64,000 nucleotides of DNA from DASSUC01 sp035649895 (GTDB lineage: Bacteria > Actinomycetota > Actinomycetes > Mycobacteriales > Micromonosporaceae): contig DASRIS010000043.1 of assembly GCA_035649895.1 (NCBI GenBank), positions 57,158-121,157 of the forward strand, given 5' to 3'. A program made the translations under genes and the position numbers. Positions within the stretch are counted from its first letter, which is position 1, and the number at the start of each line of letters is the position of its first letter. Under the pieces are notes generated by a model. It ran no database searches. It saw nothing but the letters and a program-made list of their open reading frames with translations, and had not been told where the DNA came from. Positions 40,501-48,219 of the stretch are shown here, piece by piece.

Positions 40501-41592
40501 TCACACCGTCATCCGGAGGATGCGGTCGTCATCCCGGGCCGGGGAGCCCCGGCCGTCCCGGTTGGAGGTGAGCACCCACAGTGCACCGTCCGGCGCGACC
40601 GCGACGTACCGGAGACGGCCGTACGCACCGACCAGGAGCGCCTGTGCCGAGCCGCCGTCGAGGCCGACCCGGTACAGCCGGCGGCCGCGCAGGCAGGCCA
40701 CGTAGACCCGGTCACCGGCCACGGCGATGCCGCTCGGGGACGCGTCGCCGGTGGCCCAGGTGGCCAGTGGCGCGACGAACCGGTCGTCGCCGGACGGGCC
40801 CTCCACGACCGGCCATCCGTAGTTGCCGCCGGGCTGGATCAGGTTCAGCTCGTCGTAGCGGTTCTGGCCGAACTCTGCGGCGAAGAGCCGTCCCTGCCCG
40901 TCCCAGGCCAGCCCCTGCACGTTGCGGTGCCCGTAGCTGTAGACCGGCGAGTCACCGTACGGGTTGCCGGGCGCGGGCTGGCCGTCCGGGGTGACCCGCA
41001 GGATCTTCCCGCCCAGCGCGGCCCGGTCCTGCGCCTGGCCGCGTTCGCCAGCGTCGCCCGTGCCGACGTAGAGCATTCTGTCCGGCCCGAACGCGATCCG
41101 GCCGCCGTTGTGGATGCGGGCGGATGGCAGGCCGGTCAGGATGGGCTCGGGTCGCTCGCCAAGGCGCAGCCGGGCGATCCGGTTGTCCGACTCAGCGGTG
41201 TAGTAGACGTAGACCCACCGGTCCTGGGCGTACGACGGTGAGACCGCGATGCCGAGCAGCCCGCCCTCGCCGCCCGGGCGCACCTCGGCCAGCCGCTGCA
41301 CCTCGGTGACCTGGCCGCTGGCGCCCACTGACAGGATGCGGGCGGTGTCCCGCTCGGTGACCAGGGCGGTCCCGTCGGGCAGGAAGGCCAGCCCCCACGG
41401 CGCCCGCAGGCCGGTGGCGAGCGGGCGGACCGCTCCCTCCGGCAGGCGCAGCTCGGACACCCCGGACACCGACGGGTTGGCGAACCACCCGCGCGGGTCG
41501 GGGAGCCATCCCCGCCACACGCCGACGCCGACCACGGCACCGGCGAGGACGAGCACCGCAGCACCCAGCGCCACGACCCTGCTGGCCTTCAT
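40501..41592 (-). CDS. PQQ-dependent sugar dehydrogenase-like protein (soluble GDH/HHIP family)
   Basis: A 363-residue exported or membrane-anchored protein (hydrophobic helix 7-27). The propeller motifs are those of soluble glucose/aldose dehydrogenases: LRAPWGLAFLPDGTALVTERDTARIL near the start (shown in part), EGGLLGIAVSPSYAQDRWVYVYY, HNGGRIAFGPDRMLYVGTGDAGERG and YGHRNVQGLAWDG. The catalytic His and PQQ-site Arg residues are in RIHNGGRI and GHRN. It would oxidise sugars outside the membrane. Confidence 0.88.
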   Translation of the reverse strand: MKASRVVALGAAVLVLAGAVVGVGVWRGWLPDPRGWFANPSVSGVSELRLPEGAVRPLATGLRAPWGLAFLPDGTALVTERDTARILSVGASGQVTEVQRLAEVRPGGEGGLLGIAVSPSYAQDRWVYVYYTAESDNRIARLRLGERPEPILTGLPSARIHNGGRIAFGPDRMLYVGTGDAGERGQAQDRAALGGKILRVTPDGQPAPGNPYGDSPVYSYGHRNVQGLAWDGQGRLFAAEFGQNRYDELNLIQPGGNYGWPVVEGPSGDDRFVAPLATWATGDASPSGIAVAGDRVYVACLRGRRLYRVGLDGGSAQALLVGAYGRLRYVAVAPDGALWVLTSNRDGRGSPARDDDRILRMTV

Positions 41593-41694
41593 GGCTCCTC
41601 CGGTACAAGGATCGTCGCCTGCACCTTGTCATACGCAGGAGGACCAGCTCGGGATCGACGCGACCGCCCGATCGACGCGGTCGCCCGGCTGCGG

Positions 41695-41955
41695 TCAGCC
41701 TGGCCAGGTGCCGGTGACCTTGCGTACCCCTTCGGCACCGGCCCGGTCCACCGCGGCCTTGACCACCGCGAAGATCGCGCCTTGCAGCGCCGCGGCGGCC
41801 AGGATCTCGCCCCAGCCCCGACCCTCGTCGGTGGCGCTCGGCGCGTCGTCCTCGCCCGCGACCATCCGCCACACCTGCTTGAACGCGATCCCGGCGAGCG
41901 CGCCCGCGGCGAGACCCATGGCCACGCCGACGGGCTTGTACATCAGCTTCTTCAC
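41695..41955 (-). CDS. DUF4235 family membrane protein
   Basis: An 86-residue protein: KLMYKPVGVAMGLAAGALAGIAFKQVWRMV is typical of DUF4235 (shown in part), followed by a polar loop and a second hydrophobic helix AAAALQGAIFAVVKAAVDRAGA. The GTG start overlaps the upstream stop by four bases (GTGA). It forms an operon with the DUF3618 and the phage-holin-like gene upstream. The job is unknown; this trio is common in actinobacteria. Confidence 0.85.
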   Translation of the reverse strand: MKKLMYKPVGVAMGLAAGALAGIAFKQVWRMVAGEDDAPSATDEGRGWGEILAAAALQGAIFAVVKAAVDRAGAEGVRKVTGTWPG

Positions 41956-42428
41956 CGGCGCCTCCGTCCCAGCACGATGAACAGCACAGCGGCCAGCGCA
42001 CCCGCGGCGACCAGCGCCCACGGTACCGGCCGGCGGGCGGCTGCCTGGCCGGCCCGGGCGACCTCGCGGGCGGTGGTGTCCATGGCGTGCCGTACCTCCC
42101 CGGCCGCCCCTGACGCCGTGCCCGCGACCCGGTTCTTGACCTCAGCCGCCGCTTCAGCGGCGCGGTGAGCCGCGTCCGACACCACGTGCCCGGCCTGCGC
42201 CGTCGCATCCGACACAGCCTGGCCAGCCCGCGCCGTCGCGTCCGACACCGCTTGCCCCGCTCGCGCCGTCGCGTCCGACACCGCTTGCTCTGCTCGCGCC
42301 TTGACGTCGGCCTTTGCGGCCAGGGCCTCGACCGTCTCGCCCAGCTCCGCCCGGGTCTGCCGGATCTCCTCGCGGATCAGCTCGGTCTCGCTCGGCCCGT
42401 TGCTGGCCGCTGGGTCCGCCCCGGTCAT
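41952..42428 (-). CDS. DUF3618-domain protein with 11-residue repeats
   Basis: A 158-residue protein. The N-terminal DUF3618 motif is ELIREEIRQTRAELGETVEALAAKADV (in part). The middle has four near-identical 11-residue units (ARAGQAVSDAT), an amphipathic helical repeat, and the C-terminus is a single membrane helix (PWALVAAGALAAVLFIVLG). Both ends overlap neighbours by four bases (ATGA/GTGA), so a three-gene operon. Confidence 0.9.
   Translation of the reverse strand: MTGADPAASNGPSETELIREEIRQTRAELGETVEALAAKADVKARAEQAVSDATARAGQAVSDATARAGQAVSDATAQAGHVVSDAAHRAAEAAAEVKNRVAGTASGAAGEVRHAMDTTAREVARAGQAAARRPVPWALVAAGALAAVLFIVLGRRRR
42160..42295. repeat. In-gene 33-base tandem repeat in the DUF3618 gene
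   Basis: About four copies of a 33-base unit encode repeated ARAGQAVSDAT. Two adjacent copies are nearly identical at DNA level, so copy number may vary between strains. Confidence 0.85.
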
Positions 42429-42859
42429 CGATGCTCACCCCTCTCCTTGACAGCGCTCGCCACGGCGCCGATGTCGCGGCGCACGCTCGCGACGGTCTCC
42501 TCCGGGACCGGTGGAGCCGCCTCGCGCACGCGACCGCGCCCGACGAGCGCGAGCACTCCGGCCACCGCGAGGAGCACGGCGCCCACCAGGAGGGCGGCCA
42601 CCCAGGCTGGCATCGCCTCGGCCAGGCCGAGGACCAGCGCGGTCAGCAGCGCGGCGACCCCGTACATGGCGACAACCCCGCCACCGCCGAGCAGGCCCAG
42701 ACCGATGCCCGCGGTACGCCCTTTGTCAGACAGCTCGGCACGGGCGAGCCGCAGCTCGTCCCGGACGAGCCGGGTGATCTGTTCCGAGGCACGCTGGATC
42801 AGCTCAGCCGTTGACTGCTCCGCCGGTGGCTTCACCCGCCCGCCCACCACATCGGACAT
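42425..42859 (-). CDS. Phage-holin-like (DUF1469/Phage_holin_3_6) membrane protein
   Basis: A 144-residue protein. TAELIQRASEQITRLVRDELRLARAEL (in part) is the family's N-terminal amphipathic helix. Two membrane helices follow at about 53-78 and 83-105. Start 42859 is preferred because GGAGC lies six bases upstream. First gene of the envelope operon with DUF3618 and DUF4235. Confidence 0.88.
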   Translation of the reverse strand: MSDVVGGRVKPPAEQSTAELIQRASEQITRLVRDELRLARAELSDKGRTAGIGLGLLGGGGVVAMYGVAALLTALVLGLAEAMPAWVAALLVGAVLLAVAGVLALVGRGRVREAAPPVPEETVASVRRDIGAVASAVKERGEHR

Positions 42860-43445
42860 GGCTGCTCCTTTCAACCACTCCGGTGATTGCCCCGTTTGGG
42901 CGCTGCTCAACCCCTAGAGCTGGGCTTGCCGCCGTTACGAACGGCCGGTCATGGCCTGGACGCAGCGACCGGCAGCGCGAGAGACGCCGCGCGAAAGGCC
43001 GCGACATCATGGTGCACCTCGCCAGTGTTCCTGGTGGGGTAGCCCGGCGAAGGGCCCACAGGGAGCGCTGACCTGGATGTTCGACCGGCAGCGCCATGAC
43101 GATCGGGGAGATGTCCAGGCCGTTAGCCAAGCCACCTCTGCCGCGGTACGACCAGCCCCGTAGTCAATCCAGAGGCAACCCGCCCTCCTACAGGCGCGCG
43201 CCCAGACGTACGGACTTCTGTCGACAGCACCCCACCCGTATATACGATCTTGAAAGACACTGTGATTCAAGATCTGGCATACCCGAACCGCCCGTACGGA
43301 TGGACAGACGGACAAGAGTGCCCCGATACCGACAGTCAAGCCCGTTGACCGACCCGCCCACCTTCCGGCTCCTTTAGCTGGCTGGCGCGGGCGACTGCGC
43401 ATCACTAGAGTCAGATGATGCTTTCTGAGCCTAGGGGAGTCGTTC
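42860..43445. other. 586-base divergent intergenic region
   Basis: No convincing gene. It separates two divergent genes and contains a 9-base inverted repeat at 43246-43274. Base composition becomes less GC-rich towards the AIPR gene, with a TATATA stretch near 43239-43244 that may be a promoter. Confidence 0.6.
43246..43274. promoter_or_regulatory. Inverted repeat GATCTTGAA-N11-TTCAAGATC upstream of the AIPR gene
   Basis: A perfect 9-base inverted repeat with an 11-base spacer lies 172 bases before the AIPR start, next to a TATATA stretch. It is a candidate operator or an attenuator hairpin. Confidence 0.55.
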
Positions 43446-45248
43446 ATGAGCGCTAATGACGTTGTCCTGCTGGAAGCGATGATCAACAAAGACAGGCAGC
43501 GGTCAGCTCCCACTATGCCGATCTCGTGGCACCACACCTTCTTTGCGGCAAAGCACTACCTACGGCAGGACTACAGCCCCGGCCACGATGATCTGCTAGG
43601 CGGCATTGTGGATGGCGAAAAAGACTGCGGCATCGATGGTCTTTACTTGTTCGCCAACTCTATCAGCCTTCGCGACGACACACCATTGACAGGTTTTGGA
43701 AGACGGGCCAACCTGGACCTGATTGCGATCCAGGTAAAGAACACCAATGGGTTCACTGAGCCCCCGATTGACAAACTCCTGATCAGCCTGCCCAAGCTGC
43801 TCGAATTTGGCCGCAACGAGGAGGACCTCGTCCGGTTTGTAAACCCGAGACTGATCGAGATTTCGCGTCGGTTTCTGGATACGTACCTTGCCCTGGAGAT
43901 GCCACAGCTAAGAATTTTTGTGGTATTCGCGTCGTTGCGCGCACAGCATGTGCACCCCTCCATCAAGGATAAAGGCAGGGAGCTTGAGTCCTGTCTGCGG
44001 CAGATCTTCGGTGGGTGCACACCTGAGGTCCTGTTTCTCGATGCCGCCGCGCTAGGTGCGCTGGCAAGGCGTCCGGTCAACCAGACCCGGACGCTTGTTC
44101 TCGCCGAGATCCCGATTTCGACCAACATGACGGGCGGCTACATCGGCGTGGTGCGGTTGTCCGACTATGAGCGCTTCATTACCAGCCGCAATGGGGAGCT
44201 GGACTCAGCGCTTTTTGAGGCCAACGTGCGCGACTACGAAGGTGACACCACCGTAAACAGGGAGATCCAGGAAACACTGGCGGCCGTCGACCCTGACGTC
44301 GACTTCTGGTGGCTCAACAATGGCGTGACCATAGTGGCCTCGAAGGTCCAGCCGGCCAACAAGACCCTGGAGCTAGAGTCACCGCAGATAGTGAACGGCC
44401 TACAGACCTCCACGGAGATATATAAGCGCGCCAAAGTGGGACACAATGTAGACGACCGCAGCATCCTGGTGAAGGTTATCGAGGCCAAGGACAATGAGGT
44501 CCGCGCCCGGATCATCCGGGCTACCAATAGTCAGACAGCTTTCGGCCCGAGCACGCTCCGTGCTACCGAGCTAGTCCATAGGCAGATCGAGGAATACCTT
44601 CATGAGCGAAACCTCTTCTATGAACGCCGCCGACGGTACTACCTGAACCTTGGCAAACCGGTGGAACGGCTGGTCTCTATCGACGAAATGGGCCAGGCTG
44701 TGCTGAGCGTGCTGGTGCAGATGCCACACGTCGCGCGCGCCAATCCCAGCCAGATCTTCGAGAAAGGCACCTACGAACTCGTGTTCCGCCAGGAGCACGA
44801 CGTGGCCATGTACTATGCCTGCATCAAGATTCTTCGGGCTGCGGGCGACTATCTCATGATGAGCAGCGACCTTGCCGCCGTAGAGAACCTTCGCTACCAC
44901 CTTGCCATGCTTCTCGGCATGGTACTTACCGGCAAAGCGGAGCCGCTCGCCGGTGACATCATCGCACTCCAGGACCAGGACTTCACGACCGCGACAGGCC
45001 GAGACCTGGAAAAGCTGATCCGGAAGGAGTATGACGCCGCCCACAACACCAAGAAGATTCTCGCGCTGGACCAGCTGGCGAAGGACAAGATTGTCCGAGA
45101 CCGGATCTTGGAGGCAGGCCGAGCGTATCTTCATAATCCCTCAGCTAGCTCGGGGAAGAAGCCCACTCGGCCCGGCGCCAGAAAGGCTGCAGCAACGGCG
45201 AAGAGCAGCGGTCGACGACGCGCGGGCGGGACGGACGCGTCTCAGTAG
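43446..45248 (+). CDS. AIPR-family abortive-infection phage-resistance protein
   Basis: A 600-residue protein. Residues about 30-130 resemble a PD-(D/E)XK nuclease: CGIDGLYLF and NLDLIAIQVKNT (Asp and QxK). The central AIPR domain has LFEANVRDYEGDTTVN, FWWLNNGVTIVAS and PQIVNGLQTSTEIY, then RIIRATNSQTAF. The C-terminus is Lys/Arg-rich. AIPR proteins protect against phage by abortive infection. GGGGAG six bases upstream of ATG 43446 fixes the start. It stands alone, and its codon use is visibly less GC-biased than neighbours, suggesting horizontal gain. Confidence 0.9.
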   Translation: MSANDVVLLEAMINKDRQRSAPTMPISWHHTFFAAKHYLRQDYSPGHDDLLGGIVDGEKDCGIDGLYLFANSISLRDDTPLTGFGRRANLDLIAIQVKNTNGFTEPPIDKLLISLPKLLEFGRNEEDLVRFVNPRLIEISRRFLDTYLALEMPQLRIFVVFASLRAQHVHPSIKDKGRELESCLRQIFGGCTPEVLFLDAAALGALARRPVNQTRTLVLAEIPISTNMTGGYIGVVRLSDYERFITSRNGELDSALFEANVRDYEGDTTVNREIQETLAAVDPDVDFWWLNNGVTIVASKVQPANKTLELESPQIVNGLQTSTEIYKRAKVGHNVDDRSILVKVIEAKDNEVRARIIRATNSQTAFGPSTLRATELVHRQIEEYLHERNLFYERRRRYYLNLGKPVERLVSIDEMGQAVLSVLVQMPHVARANPSQIFEKGTYELVFRQEHDVAMYYACIKILRAAGDYLMMSSDLAAVENLRYHLAMLLGMVLTGKAEPLAGDIIALQDQDFTTATGRDLEKLIRKEYDAAHNTKKILALDQLAKDKIVRDRILEAGRAYLHNPSASSGKKPTRPGARKAAATAKSSGRRRAGGTDASQ

Positions 45249-45365
45249 GCCTCCGTAACAAGCCCTCTACCCAGGCGAAACTGATACATCCCGGCGCAGG
45301 CGATGGCTGCTACTGGCGGGCGGTAGCCAGGAAGCCACAAACACCGTCGCTGTGGGCACGTGACA

Positions 45366-45401
45366 GTGGCGGCCAGGTCGCCGAGAAGACCTGGCCGCCA
45401 C
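45366..45401. terminator. Perfect 14-base stem-loop between convergent genes
   Basis: GTGGCGGCCAGGTC and its complement flank an 8-base loop. The hairpin lies 29 bases after the protease stop (minus strand) and 118 bases after the AIPR stop. It probably terminates transcription, at least of the protease. Confidence 0.75.
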
Positions 45402-45429
45402 GCCCGGGGGTGCTGCTGTGGGCTAGTCG

Positions 45430-46941
45430 TTACGGGTTGGTGAAGCCCAGCGTGTACGCGCCGGACCCGCTGTAGGAGTACACGCGGTACCGGTAGTAGC
45501 CAGCGGTCCCGCTGTAGCTCAGCGTCTCGTCCGGGTACGGGCTCAGCGCGCTGGCCACGGTGCTCCAGCCGAACCCGTTCCACTTCTGCAGGTAGAGGTC
45601 GAAGTCAACGCCGCTCGGGCCGTCCAGGCAGGCCCGGTGGGTGCCGGACAGGCTCGAGTAGTAGTAGCTGCCGTCCGGCTGGTACTGGCTGGCACCGGTG
45701 CCCGACAGCGAGCCGGTAAGGGTGAACTCGTACCCCGAGCAGCCGGTCGGCGGCGGAGGCGGCGGCGGGCTGCCGTCGGTGATCAGGGTCCGGCCGTACG
45801 CCGAGAGGATCTCGTTGACCGGCTGGTAGTAGGTCGTCCCGCCGGAGGTGCAGTTGCCGGAGCCGCCGGAGGTGACGCCCTGGGCCTGGCTGCCGGACAG
45901 CCACGAGCCGCCGGAGTCGCCCGGCTCCGCGCACACGTTGGTGCGGGTCAGACCGTTGACCGTGCCCTGGGGGTAGTTCACGGTCTGGTTCTTGGCCTGG
46001 ATGCTGCCGCAGTGCCACCCGGTGGTGGAGCCGGAGCGGCAGATCGACGCGCCCACGGCCGCCTCGGTGCTGCCGGCCACGCCCACGACGCCGCCGTTGT
46101 AGTTGTTCACCACGCCGACCGGCGTCCAGTTGGCGTTCACGGCGACCCACGCGTAGTCGTTGCCAGGGAACGACGAGGCCTGGAAGGTGCCCTGGGCGAC
46201 CTGGTTGTAGCCGCTGGTGGCGGTGCCCGCGGTGCCGCAGTGGCCGGCAGTGACGAAGCCGCCGTTCACCGAGAAGCCGATCGAGCAGCGCCCGCCGCCC
46301 ATGTAGAAGGCGTCGCCGCCGCGCACGTCGTAGAGCGGGCGGGGGGACTCGGTGGACTCGACCACCCGGACCATCCGGGCGTCCACACCGGCCCGGGCCA
46401 CGAACGCGTGGGCCACGCCGGCCGTGGCCGGCTTGGCGAGCACGACGATGTCGTTGGCGCGCACGTCGACGTACCAGCCGGAGATGGACCTCGATATGCC
46501 GGCGGCGCTCGCGTCCAGCCTGGCCTTGAGCGCGTCGAGCGACCGCTGGCTGCGGGCCACGAGCTGGGGCTGGGCGCCAGAGGCGCGGACCAGGTCGGCC
46601 TGGGACAGGTCGGTGACGCCGACGATGAGGGCGCTGGCGTCGGCGTTGAGCCACGCCCCTCCAAATGCCGCGCCGAGCTGCTTGCTCAGCTTCGCCTCGG
46701 TGAGCGCCGCGGCGTACTCCCGCACGACCCGCTGCCGGGCCTGCTCCGCGGTGAGGTTCAGGTCGCGCTGCATGGCGGCGAGGATCGCCGCGGACGCCAC
46801 GGCGGGGGCGGCCGTGGCGGCCTGCGGCGCCTCTGCTGCGGCACCGACGCTCGGGCCTGCCTGGGCGGGCAGGCCTAGCGCGACGACGACGCCGGTCGCC
46901 GTCGCCATGGCAGCCACAAGGGAGCGGAGTCTTCGGTCCAT
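45430..46941 (-). CDS. Secreted S1 (streptogrisin/alpha-lytic-type) serine protease with C-terminal domain
   Basis: A 503-residue preproprotease. The signal peptide spans about 1-28; an alpha-lytic-type pro-domain follows to about residue 200. The mature chymotrypsin fold has His234 (TAGHCG), Asp262 (GNDYAWV) and Ser343 (GDSGGS). A Pro-rich linker (SPPPPPPPTG) leads to a C-terminal beta-rich, Tyr/Ser-rich PPC-like domain (about 400-503; YLQKWNGFGW, YYRYRVYSYSGSG). Secreted proteolysis, probably nutritional. Self-processing of the pro-domain is expected. Confidence 0.93.
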   Translation of the reverse strand: MDRRLRSLVAAMATATGVVVALGLPAQAGPSVGAAAEAPQAATAAPAVASAAILAAMQRDLNLTAEQARQRVVREYAAALTEAKLSKQLGAAFGGAWLNADASALIVGVTDLSQADLVRASGAQPQLVARSQRSLDALKARLDASAAGISRSISGWYVDVRANDIVVLAKPATAGVAHAFVARAGVDARMVRVVESTESPRPLYDVRGGDAFYMGGGRCSIGFSVNGGFVTAGHCGTAGTATSGYNQVAQGTFQASSFPGNDYAWVAVNANWTPVGVVNNYNGGVVGVAGSTEAAVGASICRSGSTTGWHCGSIQAKNQTVNYPQGTVNGLTRTNVCAEPGDSGGSWLSGSQAQGVTSGGSGNCTSGGTTYYQPVNEILSAYGRTLITDGSPPPPPPPTGCSGYEFTLTGSLSGTGASQYQPDGSYYYSSLSGTHRACLDGPSGVDFDLYLQKWNGFGWSTVASALSPYPDETLSYSGTAGYYRYRVYSYSGSGAYTLGFTNP

Positions 46942-47089
46942 CCGTCACTCCTCCGTAAGGGGCGAGTTACTTCGGTGTCGCTGACGGTAACCGGAAGATA
47001 GAGACAAGTATAGATATTGACTTACCCATATTGCTGGCCAGGGTCCTGGTCAGGATGGTGGCGAGGGCCGGCGGCGGGCGTCGGGACGC

Positions 47090-48055
47090 CTACTGCGGGC
47101 GCTCGGCCCCGAACCGCGGGTTGCGGACGAGCCACTGCACGTACCGCGGGCTGCGCCGCACCGCGTCGGCGTACGCGCCTAGCGCGTAGCCCAGCATCCG
47201 GTCGCCGTACGCGGCGGCGGGGGCGTCCGGGTGCCACCCGATCACCTGCCGCCAGCGCAGCGGGGTCCCGGCCATCGGCACTGGAACCAACCCCGGCACC
47301 GGGCGGAACGTCGGCTGGCACAGCGCCACCGCGGTACCGGCCTCAACCAGGTCCACGGCGCTGCCCAGGTCCGTCTGGAAGACGGTCCGCGGGGTGAAGC
47401 CGGCCCGGGCGCAGGCGGCGGCGAAGCACCCGGCGAAGCATCCGTCCCCAGGCGCGAAGACCCAGGCCGCCTCGGCCAGGTCGGCGAGGTCCACCTCGTC
47501 GCGGCCGGCCAGCCGGTGCCGCGCGGGCAGCAGGACGAACACCGCGTCCATCGCGACCGTGCGCCACACCAGCTTCGCCTCGGCCACCGGCGACGCGGTC
47601 CCGCACGCCCCCAGGACCAGGTAGTCCAGCCGGCCTGCGCAGGCCAGCTCGGCCAGCTCCTCCCCCGACCACGACGCGTGCGTGGTGACCTGCGCGTGCG
47701 GGTGGTCCGTGACGAGCCGGTGCACCAGCCCGCCCAGGAGCGGACCGTTGGCCGCGCCGATCCGGTAGCGGCTGAGCACCTCGCCCGCCTCGGCGAACCG
47801 GACCGCCTCGTCCTGTAGCCGCCTTACCGCCGGCAGGAGCACCCGGGCTCGGGCCAGCACCAGCTCGCCCAGTGCGGTGGGCCGGGCGCCACGGCGGTCC
47901 CGCTCGAACAGCGGGCCGCCGAGCATCCGCTCGATGCGCTGGAGCTGGGCAGTGAGTGCCGGCTGCGCCAGCCCGAGCACGGCCGCCGCCTTGGTGACGC
48001 TGCCCGTCTCGGCGATCGCGCAGAGCACCCGCAGATGGCGCAGCTCCAGCTCCAT
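47090..48055 (-). CDS. LysR-family transcriptional regulator
   Basis: A 321-residue LTTR. The N-terminal HTH starts MELELRHLRVLCAIAETGSVTKAAAVLGLAQPALT (in part), with the usual effector-binding domain (about 90-300). Start 48055 chosen by homology; upstream frame is noise. A divergent target is not apparent, since the neighbour is on the same strand. Confidence 0.9.
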   Translation of the reverse strand: MELELRHLRVLCAIAETGSVTKAAAVLGLAQPALTAQLQRIERMLGGPLFERDRRGARPTALGELVLARARVLLPAVRRLQDEAVRFAEAGEVLSRYRIGAANGPLLGGLVHRLVTDHPHAQVTTHASWSGEELAELACAGRLDYLVLGACGTASPVAEAKLVWRTVAMDAVFVLLPARHRLAGRDEVDLADLAEAAWVFAPGDGCFAGCFAAACARAGFTPRTVFQTDLGSAVDLVEAGTAVALCQPTFRPVPGLVPVPMAGTPLRWRQVIGWHPDAPAAAYGDRMLGYALGAYADAVRRSPRYVQWLVRNPRFGAERPQ

Positions 48056-48135
48056 ATCGCGACGGTAGGACCGGGCACGGATCGACCGGAAGTCCTCTGG
48101 GCATCTGCCCAGCATCGATCCGGCGGGGTCGGGCG

Positions 48136-48201
48136 GAGGCCGGCAGGTCAAGCGGCGAGGCCGACGAGGCAAGGGGCGAGGCCGGCAGGCCAAGCGGTGA
48201 G
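48136..48201. repeat. 24-base direct repeat pair
   Basis: Copies at 48136-48159 and 48178-48201 match at 22 of 24 positions (core GAGGCCGGCAGG). They lie between the LysR and PHP genes, within other degenerate GCGAGGC motifs. Confidence 0.75.
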
Positions 48202-48219
48202 CCGGCGAGAGCGGGCAGG

